Part shown: piece after piece, positions 19,697 through 27,576 of the stretch | How the letters are laid out: each line of letters begins with the position of its first letter | Position numbering within the stretch: position 1 is the stretch's first letter | Assembly (NCBI GenBank): GCA_001770955.1 | Contig: MESL01000031.1 | Location: forward strand, 60,285-124,284 | DNA length: 64,000 nucleotides | Source: Burkholderiales bacterium RIFCSPLOWO2_12_FULL_65_40 | Lineage (GTDB): Bacteria; Pseudomonadota; Gammaproteobacteria; Burkholderiales; Burkholderiaceae_C | Direction: 5' to 3' | Translations under genes and position numbers: made by a program | Notes under the pieces: generated by a model | Told to the model about the DNA's origin: nothing | Seen by the model: only the letters and a program-made list of their open reading frames with translations | The model's database searches: none

Positions 19697-19903
19697 GCGG
19701 TATCGGCGTGTGGGTGGTGCGAAAAGCCATCGGGCGCGCCGCAAAGGGCGCGGGCGCCTGGCCCGGAAGCGGGCGGAGCCGCTCCGAAAGCGCAGAATTT
19801 TAGCATTTTTGGGCTTTTGATCTTATTGGGCATGCGCGAGCAGCTATCGAAACAGTAGCAAATACAACCAACTTGGGGCATGCCTGCGCCATGCGCCCCG
19901 GTA

Positions 19904-19919
19904 TGGCGCAGTTTTTGCT
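19904..19919 (+). promoter_or_regulatory. Sigma-54 (-24/-12) promoter candidate for amtB
   Basis: TGGCGC-N5-TTGCT at 19904-19919 matches the sigma-54 consensus TGGCAC-N5-TTGCW with one mismatch and correct spacing. It lies 74 bp before the amtB ATG, within the 296-bp gap. Ammonium transporter genes are commonly under NtrC/sigma-54. I did not find a convincing NtrC site upstream. Confidence 0.5.
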
Positions 19920-19937
19920 TCGATTCAGTGCAACACG

Positions 19938-19960
19938 GGTGCATCCCCAGCGGATGCACC
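19938..19960 (+). promoter_or_regulatory. Perfect 9-bp hairpin in the amtB leader
   Basis: GGTGCATCC-CCAGC-GGATGCACC is a perfect inverted repeat with a five-base loop, 32 bp before the amtB start and downstream of the proposed promoter, so it would be in the mRNA. No T run follows. A transcriptional operator or an mRNA structure are both possible. Confidence 0.5.
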
Positions 19961-19992
19961 AGAACGGTTCACATCAAGGCACAAGGGAAGTC

Positions 19993-21195
19993 ATGGAATC
20001 ACTCAAACAGGGCACGGACACGCTGTTCATCCTGCTCGGCGCCATCATGGTTCTGGCCATGCACGCCGGCTTTGCGTTTCTGGAGCTAGGCACGGTCCGC
20101 AAGAAAAACCAGGTGAACGCCCTGGTGAAGATCCTGGTCGATTTTTCGGTCTCCACCGTGGTGTATTTCGCCGTGGGCTATGGCGTGGCCTATGGCACGC
20201 ATTTCTTCGTGGGGGCCGAAACCCTGGCCCAGCAGAGCGGCTATGCGCTGGTCAAGTTCTTCTTTTTGCTGACCTTCGCTGCGGCCATTCCGGCCATTGT
20301 CTCGGGCGGCATCGCCGAGCGGGCCAAGTTCTGGCCGCAATTGCTGGCAACAGCTGCCATCGTCGGTTTTGTCTACCCGTTTTTCGAGGGCATAGCCTGG
20401 AACCAGCATTTCGGCGTGCAGGCCTGGATCAAGGCAGTCACAGGGGAAGAGTTCCACGATTTCGCAGGCTCCATCGTGGTGCACGCCGTGGGCGGCTGGA
20501 TCGCCCTGCCCGCCGTGCTGCTGCTGGGCTCGCGCGCCAACCGCTACCGCAAGGACGGCGCCATCTCGGCGCACCCGCCGTCCAGCATTCCGTTTCTGGC
20601 GCTGGGCTCTTGGGTGCTGGTGGTGGGCTGGTTCGGCTTCAACGTGATGAGCGCGCAGTCACTGGACAAAGTCTCCGGCCTGGTCGCCGTGAACTCGCTC
20701 ATGGCCATGGTGGGCGGCACGCTGGCGGCGCTGGTGCTGGGCAAGAACGACCCCGGCTTCGTGCACAACGGCCCGCTGGCGGGCCTGGTGGCGGTGTGCG
20801 CGGGCTCCGACCTCATGCACCCGCTCGGTGCACTGGTGGTGGGCGCCGTGGCCGGCGGCATCTTCGTGGTCATGTTCACGCTCACGCAGAACCGCTGGAA
20901 GATCGACGACGTGCTGGGCGTCTGGCCCCTGCACGGCCTGTGCGGCACCTGGGGCGGGCTGGCGGCGGGCATCTTTGGCAGCAAGGTCCTGGGCGGGCTG
21001 GGCGGCGTGGCGTTCACCGGCCAGCTCATCGGCACGGCCATGGGGGTGGCCTGGGCGCTTCTCGGAGGGGCCGTGGTGTACGGCATACTGAAGGCCACGC
21101 TGGGCCTGCGCCTGTCGCAGGAAGAAGAGTACGACGGCGCAGACCTTTCCATCCACAAGATCAGCGCCACCCCCGACCGCGAAGTCAGCTGGTAA
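19993..21195 (+). CDS. amtB: Ammonium transporter
   Basis: A 400-residue Amt/MEP-family channel with about eleven membrane segments. The pore histidines are His164 (FAGSIVVHAVGG) and His314 (VWPLHGLCGTWGG). The family signature DFAG and the motif GGIAERAKFWPQ are present. Unusually for the Amt family it has no obvious signal peptide and no glnK gene beside it. The cytosolic tail is short (LSQEEEYDGADLSIHKIS). I chose the ATG at 19993, preceded by AAGGGAAG; the frame is open to 19873 but the upstream part contains the promoter and hairpin. Confidence 0.92.
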   Translation: MESLKQGTDTLFILLGAIMVLAMHAGFAFLELGTVRKKNQVNALVKILVDFSVSTVVYFAVGYGVAYGTHFFVGAETLAQQSGYALVKFFFLLTFAAAIPAIVSGGIAERAKFWPQLLATAAIVGFVYPFFEGIAWNQHFGVQAWIKAVTGEEFHDFAGSIVVHAVGGWIALPAVLLLGSRANRYRKDGAISAHPPSSIPFLALGSWVLVVGWFGFNVMSAQSLDKVSGLVAVNSLMAMVGGTLAALVLGKNDPGFVHNGPLAGLVAVCAGSDLMHPLGALVVGAVAGGIFVVMFTLTQNRWKIDDVLGVWPLHGLCGTWGGLAAGIFGSKVLGGLGGVAFTGQLIGTAMGVAWALLGGAVVYGILKATLGLRLSQEEEYDGADLSIHKISATPDREVSW

Positions 21196-21277
21196 GCCTG
21201 CGGCGCTTTCTCTGACAGGCCGTGCGCCCTGCATGGGCTATACCCGGGGTGTCAGCCTGCCCCACCCGCCGCACACC

Positions 21278-23089
21278 ATGCCTTCGCACACCGCACCCTT
21301 GGCACGCACCCGCCCCCTGGCACACCCGGGGTGGCGCGCCTGGCTGAGCGCCGCCGCACTCTGCCTGGCAGCGGGCTGCACAGGGCTGCCGCAGGAGGTG
21401 GAGCGCCCCGTCAGCCAGGCGCTGGCAACGCCAGGCAGCACCGCCCTGGGCCAGCTGGTGCAGGAGCGCCGCGCCAGCGCCGGTGCGCGCCCCGCTTCCG
21501 GATTCTTGCTGCTCAGCGGGCCGCAGGCCGCCTACGGCAGCCGCCTGGCCCTGGTGGAGGCCGCACAGAAAACGCTCGACCTGCAGTACTACGCCATTCA
21601 CGCCGACGCGAGCTCCGAGCGGCTGCTGCGCGGGGTGGCGGCCGCAGCCCGCCGGGGTGTGCGCGTGCGCATCCTGCTGGACGACTTTCACAGCACCGGC
21701 CGCGACGCGCAGGTGATGCGCCTGGCCTTCGTGCCCAACATCGAAATGCGCATGTTCAACCCGCTGACCGGCGCCCGGGGCTCGGCGCTGGGCCGCATGT
21801 TCAGCATGCTGGGCGACTTTGACCGCGTGCAGCAACGCATGCACAACAAGCTTTTCATTGCCGACAACGCCATGGGCGTGACGGGCGGGCGCAATCTGGG
21901 CGACGCCTACTTCGGCCATGCCGAGTCGGGCAATTTTGTCGATCTGGACGTGCTGGCCGCAGGCCCCGTGGTGCAGGAACTCTCGCGCAGCTTCGACAGC
22001 TACTGGAACAACCAGCGCGCCTATCCGGTGCAGTCCCTCGTCACCCGCAAGGAGCTGGACGCCATGCGCAGGCACTTCAAGACCCTGGACGCCCGGGCGC
22101 ATGAGCCGTCAGACGATGTGCCCCACGGCGCCACAGGGCAGCCAGGCCCGCCGCCTGCCACCGCTGCCCAGCGCGAGCACATTCGTGCGCAACCCCCCAT
22201 GGACCTGGCCCAGGCGGCCTTCATCTGGGCACCCGCCGCCGTGCTGGTGGACCAACCCGCCAAAATTCCCGCCGATGGCCAGGCCACCACGGCCCCGCTG
22301 CCCGAGCAGTCACCCGCCCGGGCCACCCCGCTGGCCATCACGGCGCGCGCAGCACGCGGTGCACGGCCCGCAGCCCCGGCCCCGGCGGCGCCCGCCACCC
22401 GCGCAGACAGCGACACCCTGCATGCACAGGCCAGCACCGACACCGTGGTCGACGGGCTGCTGCAGCTCATGGGCCATGCACGCAAGGACGTGCTCATCAT
22501 CTCGCCCTATTTCGTGCCGGGCGCCGACATGAAGCAGGCATTTGCCGCCGCCCGAGCGCGGGGCGTGCGGGTGCGGGTGCTGACCAACTCCCTCGCCTCC
22601 AACGACGCCCCCATCGCACACGCGGGCTACGCCCGCCACCGGCCCGATCTGCTGGCACTGGGTGTCGAGCTGTATGAAATGCGCAGCGAGCAGACCAGCC
22701 TGCGCGGCGCCTTCAGCGCCTCGGGCGGCCTGGGCGGCTCGGGCGCCAGCGGCAGCTCGCGTGCCATGCTGCACACCAAGCTGCTGGTGATCGATGGGCA
22801 ACTGCTGGCGGTGGGATCGATGAACCTGGACATGCGCTCGCAGCGGCAGAACACCGAAATCGCGCTGCTCATCCGCAGCACGGCGCTCTCAATCCAGGTC
22901 ACCGAGAGCATCGAGCAGGCCCTGAGCGCTCAAGCCTGGCAGGTCACGCTGACCCCGGAGCAGCGCCTGCTGTGGCGCCCCCCCCAGGGCAGCGGATTGG
23001 AAGACAGCAGCACCGAGCCCGACGCCAGCCTGCCGCTGCGGCTCATCCTTATGCTGCTGGGGCCCCTGGCGCCTGACCATCTGCTGTAG
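21278..23089 (+). CDS. Phospholipase D-family lipoprotein (cardiolipin synthase-like)
   Basis: A 603-residue protein with two PLD motifs: HNKLFIAD..GGRN (His189) and HTKLLVID..GSMNLDMRS (His499). A lipoprotein signal with lipobox LAAGC puts the lipid-modified Cys at 34, so the protein is probably anchored in the envelope. The layout resembles the ClsC/YmdC group, which makes cardiolipin or transfers phosphatidyl groups. Residues ~285-385 are an Ala/Pro/Thr-rich insertion between the two halves, likely disordered and not seen in the usual family members. Its last 41 bp overlap the end of dusC on the other strand. Function inferred from family only. Confidence 0.85.
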   Translation: MPSHTAPLARTRPLAHPGWRAWLSAAALCLAAGCTGLPQEVERPVSQALATPGSTALGQLVQERRASAGARPASGFLLLSGPQAAYGSRLALVEAAQKTLDLQYYAIHADASSERLLRGVAAAARRGVRVRILLDDFHSTGRDAQVMRLAFVPNIEMRMFNPLTGARGSALGRMFSMLGDFDRVQQRMHNKLFIADNAMGVTGGRNLGDAYFGHAESGNFVDLDVLAAGPVVQELSRSFDSYWNNQRAYPVQSLVTRKELDAMRRHFKTLDARAHEPSDDVPHGATGQPGPPPATAAQREHIRAQPPMDLAQAAFIWAPAAVLVDQPAKIPADGQATTAPLPEQSPARATPLAITARAARGARPAAPAPAAPATRADSDTLHAQASTDTVVDGLLQLMGHARKDVLIISPYFVPGADMKQAFAAARARGVRVRVLTNSLASNDAPIAHAGYARHRPDLLALGVELYEMRSEQTSLRGAFSASGGLGGSGASGSSRAMLHTKLLVIDGQLLAVGSMNLDMRSQRQNTEIALLIRSTALSIQVTESIEQALSAQAWQVTLTPEQRLLWRPPQGSGLEDSSTEPDASLPLRLILMLLGPLAPDHLL

Positions 23090-24047
23090 CGCCCACCCGT
23101 GGCAAGGCATCGAGCCACCACGAGATGGCCTGCTGGTCCGTCAGGGTGCGCACCTGCTGGTAGGCCTGCTCGGCCTCGGAAAAGCGCCTTCGCATCAGGT
23201 TGAGCCACTGCTTCAGCCGCCCGGCGCGCTGGCGCGGCTCCAGGTGCTCGCACACCAGCCGCCAGAAGTCCTGCAGGTGCGGCAGCAGGTCGGCCCACTG
23301 CACGGCGTCGCTGCCCGGGCGCCCGGCGTCCACGGCGCGCAGGGCCCGCGCCAGCCCCGGGTCGGCCACCATGCCCCGGCCCAGCATGAGGGCGTCGCAG
23401 CCCGAGACGGCGCGGCAGCGCTGGGCATCCTCCACCGTCCAGATCTCGCCATTGGCCACCACCGGCACCGACACTGCCGCACGGATGGCCGGAATCTGCT
23501 CCCAGTAGGCCGGCGGCCGGTAGCCGTCGAGCTTGGTGCGCGCGTGCACCACGATCTCGCACGCCCCGCCGGCCTGCATGGCCTGGGCGCATTCCAGCGC
23601 CAGGCTGGCGTCGTGAAAGCCCAGGCGCATCTTGGCGGACACCGGCAGGTGCGCAGGCACCGCACGGCGCACGGCCGCCACCAGGGTGGCAATGCGCTCG
23701 GGCTCCTGCAACAGTGCCGCACCGCCGCCATGGCGGTTGACCACCTTGGCCGGGCAGCCAAAGTTCAGGTCAATGCCCTCTGGCCCCAGCGCGGCCAGCC
23801 GCGCGGCGTTTTCGGCCATGCACACCGGGTCGGAGCCGAGCAACTGCGCGCGCACCGGCACCCCCGCCAGGGTGCGCCCGCCATGGTGCAGCTCGGGCAC
23901 GTAGCGCAGGAACACCTTGTCGGGCAGCAAGGTGCCGGTGATACGGATGAACTCGGACACGCACCGATCCACCCCACCCACGCGCGTGAGCACATCGCGC
24001 AGCACAAAGTCGAGAAGGCCCTCCATCGGGGCGAGCAGCAGGGTCAT
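23049..24047 (-). CDS. dusC: tRNA-dihydrouridine(16) synthase
   Basis: A 332-residue flavoenzyme that reduces uridine 16 in the tRNA D-loop. The start MTLLLAPMEGLLDFVLRDVLT and the active-site LNFGCPAKVVNRHGGGAALL (Cys ~97) are diagnostic. IVVHARTKLDGYRPPAYW binds FMN, and the C-terminal helical domain (LKQWLNLMRRRFSEAEQAYQQVRTL) fits the DusC subgroup rather than DusA or DusB. Its C-terminal coding end overlaps the phospholipase D gene tail-to-tail. Confidence 0.93.
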   Translation of the reverse strand: MTLLLAPMEGLLDFVLRDVLTRVGGVDRCVSEFIRITGTLLPDKVFLRYVPELHHGGRTLAGVPVRAQLLGSDPVCMAENAARLAALGPEGIDLNFGCPAKVVNRHGGGAALLQEPERIATLVAAVRRAVPAHLPVSAKMRLGFHDASLALECAQAMQAGGACEIVVHARTKLDGYRPPAYWEQIPAIRAAVSVPVVANGEIWTVEDAQRCRAVSGCDALMLGRGMVADPGLARALRAVDAGRPGSDAVQWADLLPHLQDFWRLVCEHLEPRQRAGRLKQWLNLMRRRFSEAEQAYQQVRTLTDQQAISWWLDALPRVGATADGQAPGAPAA

Positions 24048-24097
24048 GGCGGGTGGTTCAGGCGGCGGAAAGTACAGCCCAGGCTGAAAATTTACAG

Positions 24098-24153
24098 TAA
24101 AAATGGCATCAAAGCCAATAAATACAAGCGCTATAAGCTACTATTTTAGTAGC
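24098..24153. repeat. Palindromic intergenic repeat upstream of dusC
   Basis: AAAATGGC at the left and ACAAGCGCTATAAGCTACTATTTT at the right match the two arms of the dispersed family, more degenerate than others. The rest of the 252-bp gap (24154-24299) shows no gene I can support. Confidence 0.6.
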
Positions 24154-24299
24154 ATTCATTCACCCTGCTCATCCGGCCTTCTTGACCCAATGGTGTTCGC
24201 GCGGGGCACCTGGCCATGACCGACGGCGGTAATCGGGAGCGGCCAGCAACGGAGGCGGGAACCTGCAAGCGCCATTTGACGGCGATCGGTGTGGATGGG

Positions 24300-24791
24300 T
24301 TAGCCCTCACTGCGCTGGAACTCCATCGTCCAGTTTGTTTCCCAGGTGCTGCCGCCGTCACCCGAGAAGGCCTGCTCCCACCGCGGATTGCCGCCCGGAT
24401 TGGCGTGCCAGGTGAAGCGAACCCGGATGGGCAACCCCTCCAGCGTGTCGTTGGCATAGAACACACCGATGTGATTGGCGAAAGTCCCCACCACCGGAAC
24501 GTCGAGGCTGTGCGGCGCACGCCCGTCGAGCCACCAGATGGACCACGACTGCGATGTCGGGTCAAAGGAACGAAAGGCCGCCGCACGCACTTGCTCTTGA
24601 GGAAAGCAGAGCAGGTTGTCTTCGACATTGCCGAACCCACCGAGGATTTTCCGCGTGGAAGATATGCCCTCGAACTCAGTCCACTCGGTGCACCCTGTGA
24701 GGCGCGAGTTCAACCTACGGTGATGCACCCGCCAGTCGCCAATGATGAAATCGAAGTCCGAGGGGGGTATCACTGGATTGGAGGTCAACAT
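24300..24791 (-). CDS. DUF1579-like hypothetical protein
   Basis: A 163-residue soluble protein. The opening SDFDFIIGDWRVHHRRL, the middle ILGGFGNVEDNLLCFP and FDPTSQSWSIWWLDGRAP, and the end WEQAFSGDGGSTWETNW match a calycin-like family of lipocalin-sized proteins, often called DUF1579-related. No enzyme activity is known to me. It sits alone, with gaps of over 250 bp on both sides, which suggests an accessory gene. Confidence 0.7.
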   Translation of the reverse strand: MLTSNPVIPPSDFDFIIGDWRVHHRRLNSRLTGCTEWTEFEGISSTRKILGGFGNVEDNLLCFPQEQVRAAAFRSFDPTSQSWSIWWLDGRAPHSLDVPVVGTFANHIGVFYANDTLEGLPIRVRFTWHANPGGNPRWEQAFSGDGGSTWETNWTMEFQRSEG

Positions 24792-25078
24792 AAACGCCTT
24801 GGACGGTAAGCGCGGGATTTGTCAGAAGGCCTGAGTAGAAGTGACCGGCGGGCAGCAGGCATTGGGGAAACTATAGCGTGCGAATCGCTGGAGCAGATGC
24901 GCACGACGGGTAACTTTCGAGCCATGAACCTGTCAAGCTGCGCGAACCATCACACCGGCTGCGCATGTGATCCGTCTCCAGCATCCATCAGCGCCCGAAA
25001 GTCGCAACCGAATGCAAGGGGTCATCAAGGCGTCATCCAAGGCTGGTGCAATCGTGGGCAAGACCATCCCTGCACCCC
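24792..25078. other. 287-bp gap with no supported feature
   Basis: An 87-codon frame from 24819 to 25082 exists but has an unusual composition (many Cys, Ser and Arg) and no family resemblance, so I do not call it. No repeat, hairpin terminator or RNA gene is evident. Confidence 0.5.
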
Positions 25079-25588
25079 ATGATGCTGCTCAAGACCGAAA
25101 AAGCCCGCCAAGAACTCATGCCCGGCGTGCGCTCCCTGAGCCTGCGCGAACGCTCCCTGCTGTTGCTCGCCGACGGCAAGCCCCTGCATGAATTGCAGGC
25201 CATGTACCACGGCGTGGGCCGCCAGATTGTCGATGACCTGATGCGTGCCGGCTACCTCCAGCCTGCAGGCCCCGAACTATGCGATCAGGTTCCTGCGGCT
25301 GCCATGCCCTCCGTGGTGCTGGCGCCGCACGCACCGCTGCGCTCGCTGGCGGGCACGCGCATGTACCTGTTCGATATCTGCGAGCGCATGTTTGCGCGGC
25401 GCAACCCCCAGCTGGCCGATCAGTACCACGCTGCCCTGCGCGATGCGCGCGACCGCTGGAGCATGCTCGATGTGGGCGAGGCCATGCTGGAAGAGGTGGG
25501 CTACCTGGCCGGTGCCGAACGGGCAGATGCCATTCGCGAGCGCATGGCGCAGCTGCTGCCCCTGGACGCACCGGCGCTCAGCCACTGA
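25079..25588 (+). CDS. Conserved hypothetical protein with HTH-like N-terminus
   Basis: A 169-residue protein. Residues ~1-60 (LKTEKARQELMPGVRSLSLRERSLLLLADGKPLHELQAMYHGVGRQIVDDLMRAGYLQ) read like a small winged-helix or HTH module. After a linker, a helical region (YLFDICERMFARRNPQLADQYHAALRDARDR..LDVGEAMLEEVGYLAGAERADAIRERM) follows. No signal peptide. I have seen similar proteins in Comamonadaceae without a known function. Tandem ATG codons at 25079 and 25082 are both possible starts, and the frame is open to 25046. A TIR-bearing repeat begins at its stop codon. Confidence 0.7.
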   Translation: MMLLKTEKARQELMPGVRSLSLRERSLLLLADGKPLHELQAMYHGVGRQIVDDLMRAGYLQPAGPELCDQVPAAAMPSVVLAPHAPLRSLAGTRMYLFDICERMFARRNPQLADQYHAALRDARDRWSMLDVGEAMLEEVGYLAGAERADAIRERMAQLLPLDAPALSH

Positions 25589-25693
25589 TACGGTCTTGCC
25601 TTCAAACGGTTAACGTCGTTGGGTCGCCTTGCCGTGCTAAAGCACTGATCGTGGGCCCCCCGCCTGGTTATCCGATGGAATGCAAAACCGTAT
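25588..25693 (+). repeat. ~105-bp element with terminal inverted repeats, copy B
   Basis: Aligns end to end with the minus strand of 3584-3687. The ends are ATACGGTCTTGCCTTC and GAATGCAAAACCGTAT, inverted copies matching at 14 of 16 positions. The shared core includes TCGTTGGGTCGCCTTGCCGT and the small GTGCT/AGCAC hairpin. As in copy A, the element starts at a TGA stop codon and lies in the sense direction of that gene. Non-coding. Confidence 0.75.
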
Positions 25694-25705
25694 GACCGGC
25701 ACGCT

Positions 25706-26854
25706 TCAGGCGGCCACCAGCCGCCAGAGCGAGGTCACTTCGGCAGCGCGTGCCGCATGCAGGGCGTCGGCCGCGTCCTGGGCCTTGGCATGGTGTGGGC
25801 GCACGTCTTCGCGGCCCAGCACGCGCAGGCCTGCGGCGGTGATCCATTCCAGCAGTTGCTCGCGCGTGCGCAGGCCCAGGTGTTCGGCCAGGTCGGACAG
25901 CACCAGCCAGCCTTCGCCGCCGGGCTCCAGGTGCTCGCGCAGCCCGGCCAGAAAGCCTTGCAGCATGCGGCTGCCTTCGTCGTACACGGCCTGCTCGATG
26001 GATGAGCTGGGCCGCGCCGGCAGCCAGGGTGGGTTGCAGACCACGAGCGGCGCGCGCCCGGGCGGGAACAGGTCGGCCTCCAGCAGCTCCACCCGGCCCT
26101 GCAGGCCCAGGCGTTGCAGGTTGTCCTGCGCGCAGGCCAGGGCGCGCGGCGCCTGCTCGGTGGCCACAATGCGGCGCACGCCGCGGCGCGCCAGCACGGC
26201 GGCCAGCACACCGGTGCCGGTGCCGATGTCGAACGCGAGTTCCTTGGAAGGCAGCGGTGCCTGGGCCACAAGGTCGATGTATTCGCCCCGCACCGGCGAG
26301 AACACGCCGTAGTGCGGGTGGATGCGGTTGTCCGGCCCGGCGCCCAGGGCAGGAATCTCCACCCCCTTCTTGCGCCACTCGCGCGCGCCGACAAGGCCCA
26401 GCAGCTCGCGCAGCGCCACCACGCTGGCCTCGCCCGTGGCCGGGCCCCAGGCCTCCTGGCAGGCGGCGCGCCAGTCGGGCGCACGGCGCAGGTCGATCGA
26501 ATAGTCGCCCTCGACCGGTATCACCAGCGCCGCCAGCGTGCGCGCGCGTTGCGACTGCGCCTGGCGGTGCAGGTGGAACTGCTCGGCCGGGGTGGCAGCG
26601 GCCATTTTTTTCGCTGCCTTGGCCGCTGCCTTTTCAGGCTTGCGGTCGGTGCGGCGCATCAACGCCTGCAGCAACTGGCGCGCATTCTGAAAATCGCCCC
26701 GCCATAGCAAAGCGGTGCCCGCGCAGGCCAGTCGGTAGGCGCTGTCGGCCGACATCGTGTCGTCGGCCAGCACCACGCGGCGCGGCGCCGGGGCGCCGCT
26801 CTCGGAACGCCAGCGCGCGTTGCGCACCTCGCCCTGTTCGTTCCATTCGATCAT
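25706..26854 (-). CDS. Class I SAM-dependent methyltransferase (NPPW type)
   Basis: A 382-residue protein. Residues ~30-190 form an uncharacterised helical N-terminal region with a Lys/Ala-rich stretch. The Rossmann methyltransferase domain follows, with motif I AFDIGTGTGVLAAVLARRG (~residue 210) and motif IV NPPWLPARP (~residue 270). NPPW/NPPY motifs mark N-methyltransferases acting on amide or exocyclic nitrogens, as in the HemK/PrmC, RlmG and RsmC groups. The substrate here cannot be told. It lies 8 bp downstream of the GNAT gene on the same strand, so they are probably co-transcribed. Confidence 0.8.
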   Translation of the reverse strand: MIEWNEQGEVRNARWRSESGAPAPRRVVLADDTMSADSAYRLACAGTALLWRGDFQNARQLLQALMRRTDRKPEKAAAKAAKKMAAATPAEQFHLHRQAQSQRARTLAALVIPVEGDYSIDLRRAPDWRAACQEAWGPATGEASVVALRELLGLVGAREWRKKGVEIPALGAGPDNRIHPHYGVFSPVRGEYIDLVAQAPLPSKELAFDIGTGTGVLAAVLARRGVRRIVATEQAPRALACAQDNLQRLGLQGRVELLEADLFPPGRAPLVVCNPPWLPARPSSSIEQAVYDEGSRMLQGFLAGLREHLEPGGEGWLVLSDLAEHLGLRTREQLLEWITAAGLRVLGREDVRPHHAKAQDAADALHAARAAEVTSLWRLVAA

Positions 26855-26862
26855 TGCTACCT

Positions 26863-27381
26863 TTAGTTGATGGGGCGCTTGAGGCGCACTTCTTCAATCT
26901 TGACACCGCCGACCACAGCGGTCTTGGCGGTGGACATTTCGCGCTTGAAGCCGGCCATCTCGTGAAAGCGCAGCGCGCGCTCATTGCGCAGCGGCACCCA
27001 GGCGGTGACATTGGTGCAGCCTTCTTCCTGCAGGCCGTCGCGCGCGGCATCCCACAGGGCCAGGCCCACGCCTTTGCTCCAGTGGGTGGGGGCTGCGTAG
27101 ATGGCCCAGATTTCGCCGGTGGTGGGGCGCGATTTTTCGTCGCGCGAGCGGTCGAAACCGACAAAACCGACGATCTTCTCGTCTTCCACCGCCACCTGCA
27201 CCTGGGGCTCGCAATATTCAATGGCTTCACGCCAGTAGGCCTGGCGCTTCTCCACGGAGAGGGTTTTCAACTGATCGTCAGGCACCAGGCCTTTGTAGAC
27301 CGCCTGTGCGGCAATGGTGTGGATCTGGGCAATGGCTTTTGCATCGCGAAGCGTAGCGGGACGAACCTGAATACTGGACAT
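26863..27381 (-). CDS. GNAT-family N-acetyltransferase
   Basis: A 172-residue acetyltransferase. IQVRPATLRDAKAIAQIHTIA opens the fold. GEIWAIYAAPTHWSKGVGLALWDAA is the acetyl-CoA binding motif A, with a variant of the RxxGxG/A loop (SKGVGLAL), and NVTAWVPLRNERALRFHEMAGF is motif B. Substrate unknown. I chose the ATG at 27381; upstream codons in the frame up to 27495 look non-coding. The 195-bp gap before the next gene shows nothing else. Confidence 0.85.
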   Translation of the reverse strand: MSSIQVRPATLRDAKAIAQIHTIAAQAVYKGLVPDDQLKTLSVEKRQAYWREAIEYCEPQVQVAVEDEKIVGFVGFDRSRDEKSRPTTGEIWAIYAAPTHWSKGVGLALWDAARDGLQEEGCTNVTAWVPLRNERALRFHEMAGFKREMSTAKTAVVGGVKIEEVRLKRPIN

Positions 27382-27576
27382 GAAAAAACCGACCGAAAAC
27401 GGACAACGAAAAAGAAAACGGAGCGGCATTGTCGCCGCAAACGGTTTTCGCACCCGTGGAAGCCCATGCCAAGCCCCTCGTCGGCACTCTTGCAAGCCCT
27501 GTTTTCAGTGGTCCGGGCAGGCACCGGTTTTGACGCGCTGCAACATGCCGCAGCGGGCCGCTGGCCTATCTCTGGC

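Noticed and set aside
19929-19943. TGCAACACGGGTGCA as an NtrC site for amtB
   Set aside because: Arm spacing is 3 and not 5 bases, one arm is imperfect, and it lies downstream of the proposed sigma-54 promoter.
22978-22985. Run of eight C near the end of the PLD lipoprotein gene as a phase-variation tract
   Set aside because: Short, close to the 3' end after both catalytic motifs, so slippage would have little effect.
24819-25082. An 87-codon frame in the gap before the 25079-25588 gene
   Set aside because: Cys/Ser/Arg-rich, no ribosome-binding site of note and no family resemblance.
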